Assembly: GCA_016841645.1 (NCBI GenBank)
Contig: JAENYS010000016.1
Location: 1-57,735 of the forward strand
Reading direction: 5' to 3'
Length of the DNA stretch: 57,735 bases
Origin: Desulfoscipio geothermicus
Lineage (GTDB): Bacteria > Bacillota > Desulfotomaculia > Desulfotomaculales > Desulfallaceae
Shown: piece after piece, positions 55,735-57,735 of the stretch
Position numbering within the stretch: position 1 is the stretch's first letter
How the letters are laid out: each line of letters opens with the position of its first letter
Made by a program: the position numbers and the translations under genes
Notes under the pieces: model-generated
Database searches by the model: none
The model's input: the letters and a program-made list of their open reading frames with translations, nothing else
What the model was told of the DNA's origin: nothing

Positions 55735-55887
55735 CTATTTATTGTATAGTACATCCTGACCGGATATTGCCTTAATTGTTTCCATCATGCGTTCATCATT
55801 GGATTCATCAATTTCATCAAGTTGGCTCATACCGCTTTCGGGGGCATTTTTGACTATTTCTGGTTTCATGTTCTTCTCATTAGTCAT
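55735..55887 (-). CDS. small acidic protein, 50 aa, unknown
   Basis: 50 codons, acidic (DEIDESNDER), no cysteine, no membrane segment, ending DVLYNK. AAGGAGTG lies about 10 nt before the ATG and a strong terminator follows 28 nt after the stop, which together support a real transcript. Family not recognised; size and composition would also fit a RiPP-like precursor leader, but no modifying enzyme is near. Confidence 0.6.
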   Translation of the reverse strand: MTNEKNMKPEIVKNAPESGMSQLDEIDESNDERMMETIKAISGQDVLYNK

Positions 55888-56133
55888 TTTAAGTTTTCAC
55901 TCCTTAGTGTAATTAATTTTTAAATATGCCTATAATTGAAAATTGGATATTTTTAGCATTCACCAATTCTACAAATTCTTCACTTTTTCGGAGTAACGAA
56001 ATGCCTTGATAATACTAAAAATGGGTTCAACTTATATTATTAATTCCACATGGGGATTTTATTTATTCATTTTTCATTACATCGGAAGTGATTGCTAATA
56101 ACCTTGCTCGCTAAGCATTAACATTTCATTTAA

Positions 56134-56330
56134 ATGGTTAAAATTAGCCATAGTCAGGCCAGGGGTGCTGGAGGATATTAAGGACAGCCTGTCAAAACAC
56201 GGGATCAAAGGTATAACCGTAGCTCAGGTAATGGGCTGCGGGCTGCAAAAAGGCCGTAAGAAGTCTAACGGGGCACGAAATACAGTATTAACCTGCTGCC
56301 CAAAGTTAAATTGAAATTGTTACTACCTCA
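56134..56330 (+). pseudogene. glnB: broken glnB (PII nitrogen regulatory protein)
   Basis: After an early frameshift (2 bases lost near 56147), the sequence reads AIVRPGVLEDIKDSLSKHGI then KGITVAQVMGCGLQKGR, unmistakably PII. A deletion and an in-frame TAA replace the uridylylation-loop tyrosine codon region, then RGTKYSINLLPKVKLK continues in another frame. The last ~30 codons are missing. Confidence 0.88.
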
Positions 56331-56523
56331 CTGCTGTTTGGTTCTGAGTTGAAATCACTGCTGGCCCATCCGGCGGTGCAGCCTGCAGTTGATGCCAACG
56401 GTCTGGCGGAAGTATTAATCATGGGTCCGGGTCGCACGCCGGGCCATGGTGTATTTCGCAATGTGGCTGAGCTTAAGCCTGGTCACTACCTTATGCAAAG
56501 GGGTCAGGCTTTAACTTTTTTAA
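56331..56523 (+). pseudogene. asnB: fragment of asparagine synthetase asnB fused to repeat sequence
   Basis: In-frame LLFGSELKSLLAHPAVQPAV, then DANGLAEVLIMGPGRTPGHG and VFRNVAELKPGHYL, from the glutaminase domain of AsnB. The N-terminal Cys2 region and the whole synthetase domain are absent. From 56491 the sequence switches to the duplicated block and the frame ends at MQRGQALTFLN. Confidence 0.85.
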
Positions 56524-57508
56524 ATTAACTACTATATTTGCATATTCAAATCCCTATTAGTGTTTCTTGCTGTCCTCTCTTTCTAAACTTATGGCCGCTA
56601 ATCGAAAAACACTACTTATCTGTTGATGCAGGTTGAGTAGTCTATTACCAGAGGACTTACTATAGGCGTATACGCACGCCGGTTGCGTATCGCTTGCCTA
56701 CTGCAAAAGACTACCTAATGCTTCTGTCTCTGTTATCGGTTCCCGGCAGGCCCGGTCCTGGCAAACATATGCGGTGGCCCGGCCGTCAATAGATTTCTGC
56801 TCCCGGGTAAATGGAGCCAGCTTTTCAAGCTGTACGCTATCCGGCCCGTTTTTTTCCCCTTCTGGACGGTAGATGAGCACAGCACCGGTCGCATATTGCT
56901 GTTGTACCAATCGTAGCATTTCCGCCACCTGCGGGTCGTCCTTTTGGCCCGTAATGACAATTTCGCTGGTGGGTCCGCTAGCAAACAATAAGGCCGTCAT
57001 AAAATATGCGTACCCCCTGGGATACTCGGCGGCTGTTCCGGCAAAAGCGTTTACTTGGCGCACAGCTAATTCTTCTAGCTCGCTGTCCCCGGTTATGGCA
57101 GCCAGCTGAAGCAGGTTAGCGGCCATTACGGAGTTGCCTGAAGGCATAGCGCTGTCATATATTTCCTTGGGACGGGCAATTAGTTGCTCGGAGTCGGTAC
57201 CGTAAAAGAAAAATCCCCCATCCTCTTGATCCCAGAATAAATCCCGTACTTTATGGGTCAAATCAATAGCCCTGCTCAGGTAAACCACTTGGAAAGTAGA
57301 CCGGTACAATTCTAATAAACCCCAAATTAAAAAGGCATAGTCATCCAGGTAGCTGTTCAAGCCTGATTCCCCATCCCGGTATCGGGCTAGCAACCGTCCA
57401 TCCAGCCTCTGAAGTTTATTGCGAATAAACCGCTCTGCCTTTTCCGCCGCTTCCCGGCAGCGCACGTCTTCCAGCACAGCGGCCCCCCGGGCCAGGGCAG
57501 CGATCATC
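56491..57508. repeat. copy 2 of the 1,018-bp duplication
   Basis: Appears base-for-base equal to 53225-54242; both ends are abrupt, the left joined to asnB debris and the right to unrelated AT-rich sequence after GCGATCATC. Confidence 0.95.
56698..57508 (-). pseudogene. 3' fragment of the YyaL-type gene (second copy)
   Basis: 269 codons identical to the C-terminal part of the gene at 53432-55498, without the thioredoxin domain. An internal ATG could open the frame but it has no ribosome binding site from its new upstream sequence. Confidence 0.9.
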
Positions 57509-57735
57509 TGTCCAAATAATACAGTAGGATAAATTTTATTCTAGTAGTCACCTTATAGAGTTGCATTACATAATTTAACATATAATAAAAATTCCAATAT
57601 TAACAATAACATAACATGTTTTTTAATGGAAAAAATAGGAGCTGCTGTTTATGGCTAGTGAAGTCCAAAAATTAATTTAGTATCACTAGCGTTGCATAAA
57701 TATGATTTTCAAATGTCAAGTTCTAAAATAGCTTA
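57509..57735. other. AT-rich end of the window with possible coding relic
   Basis: No gene. At 57648-57699 the plus strand contains ATAGGAGCTG and ATCACTAGCGTTGCATAA, which match, in the opposite orientation, the end of the membrane protein gene at 38-373 with a 10-bp shorter centre. CAAATGTCAAG[T]TCT near 57711 resembles the tail of the rimI repeat. Confidence 0.35.

Noticed and set aside
53225-57508. The 1,018-bp repeat as an insertion sequence
   Set aside because: It has no terminal inverted repeats, no transposase and no target-site duplication; it is a segmental copy of local genes.

Overview
The window looks like a chromosomal segment from an anaerobic, spore-forming, Gram-positive bacterium of the Peptococcaceae / Desulfotomaculum type. 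This is inferred from a gerK-type germinant receptor operon, a cotJC spore-coat fragment, rubrerythrin with a PerR-like Fur protein, a selenocysteine formate dehydrogenase with NuoE/NuoF partners, an EndoAI/EndoA toxin-antitoxin pair, and Shine-Dalgarno sites of the GGAGG type throughout. The species cannot be named from the sequence alone.

Layout. 1-8.3 kb: sporulation and germination genes (a membrane protein, gerKA-KB-KC, a 58-aa two-helix protein), then a large serine recombinase whose stop codon lies against the 3' part of cotJC. 8.4-13.8 kb: small housekeeping and accessory genes on the minus strand (nucleotidyltransferase, FMN split-barrel protein, signal peptidase I, DUF1653), a gamma-resorcylate-decarboxylase-like amidohydrolase with a Crp/Fnr regulator, a 213-bp inverted-repeat element and tRNA-Gly/tRNA-Asp. 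14-20 kb: stress genes (YbaK, HtrA with a two-component system, nitroreductase, rubrerythrin, PerR). 20-25.5 kb: formate channel and an NAD-linked selenocysteine formate dehydrogenase. 25.9-36.1 kb: YbgC, a drug-type ABC exporter with a broken TetR gene, a shortened enoyl-CoA hydratase, tRNA-Arg, and an ECF sigma / anti-sigma / ABC operon. 36.3-41.6 kb: tsaE-tsaB-rimI, a Spo0F-like receiver, two hydrolases and EndoAI/EndoA.

41.6-50.3 kb is a nitrogen-assimilation block: ilvN, glnA, an ANTAR response regulator, gdhA, a glutamate-synthase-like gene and two IclR paralogues. Its leaders hold the most interesting signals. The glnA leader and the ANTAR gene's own leader each carry a six-base-loop hairpin (A at loop position 1, G at position 4), a second short hairpin after a 7-nt linker, and an intrinsic terminator overlapping that second hairpin. 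The gdhA leader has a similar hairpin pair, but there the second hairpin overlaps the ribosome binding site. This reads as a local RNA-antitermination circuit in which the ANTAR protein controls itself, glnA and perhaps gdhA. Matching 15-17 bp palindromes near the gdhA/iclR and glutamate-synthase promoters suggest IclR control on top.

50.7-57.7 kb: a KaiC-like/PEP-synthase-like fusion protein, a YyaL-type thioredoxin-domain protein, a 50-aa unknown protein, and a patchwork of gene debris: broken glnB, a piece of asnB, and an exact 1,018-bp second copy of the end of the PEP-synthase-like gene plus the 3' part of the YyaL gene. A short repeat starting GGGGTCAG supplies the stop codon of three separate genes and lies at the breakpoint of that duplication.
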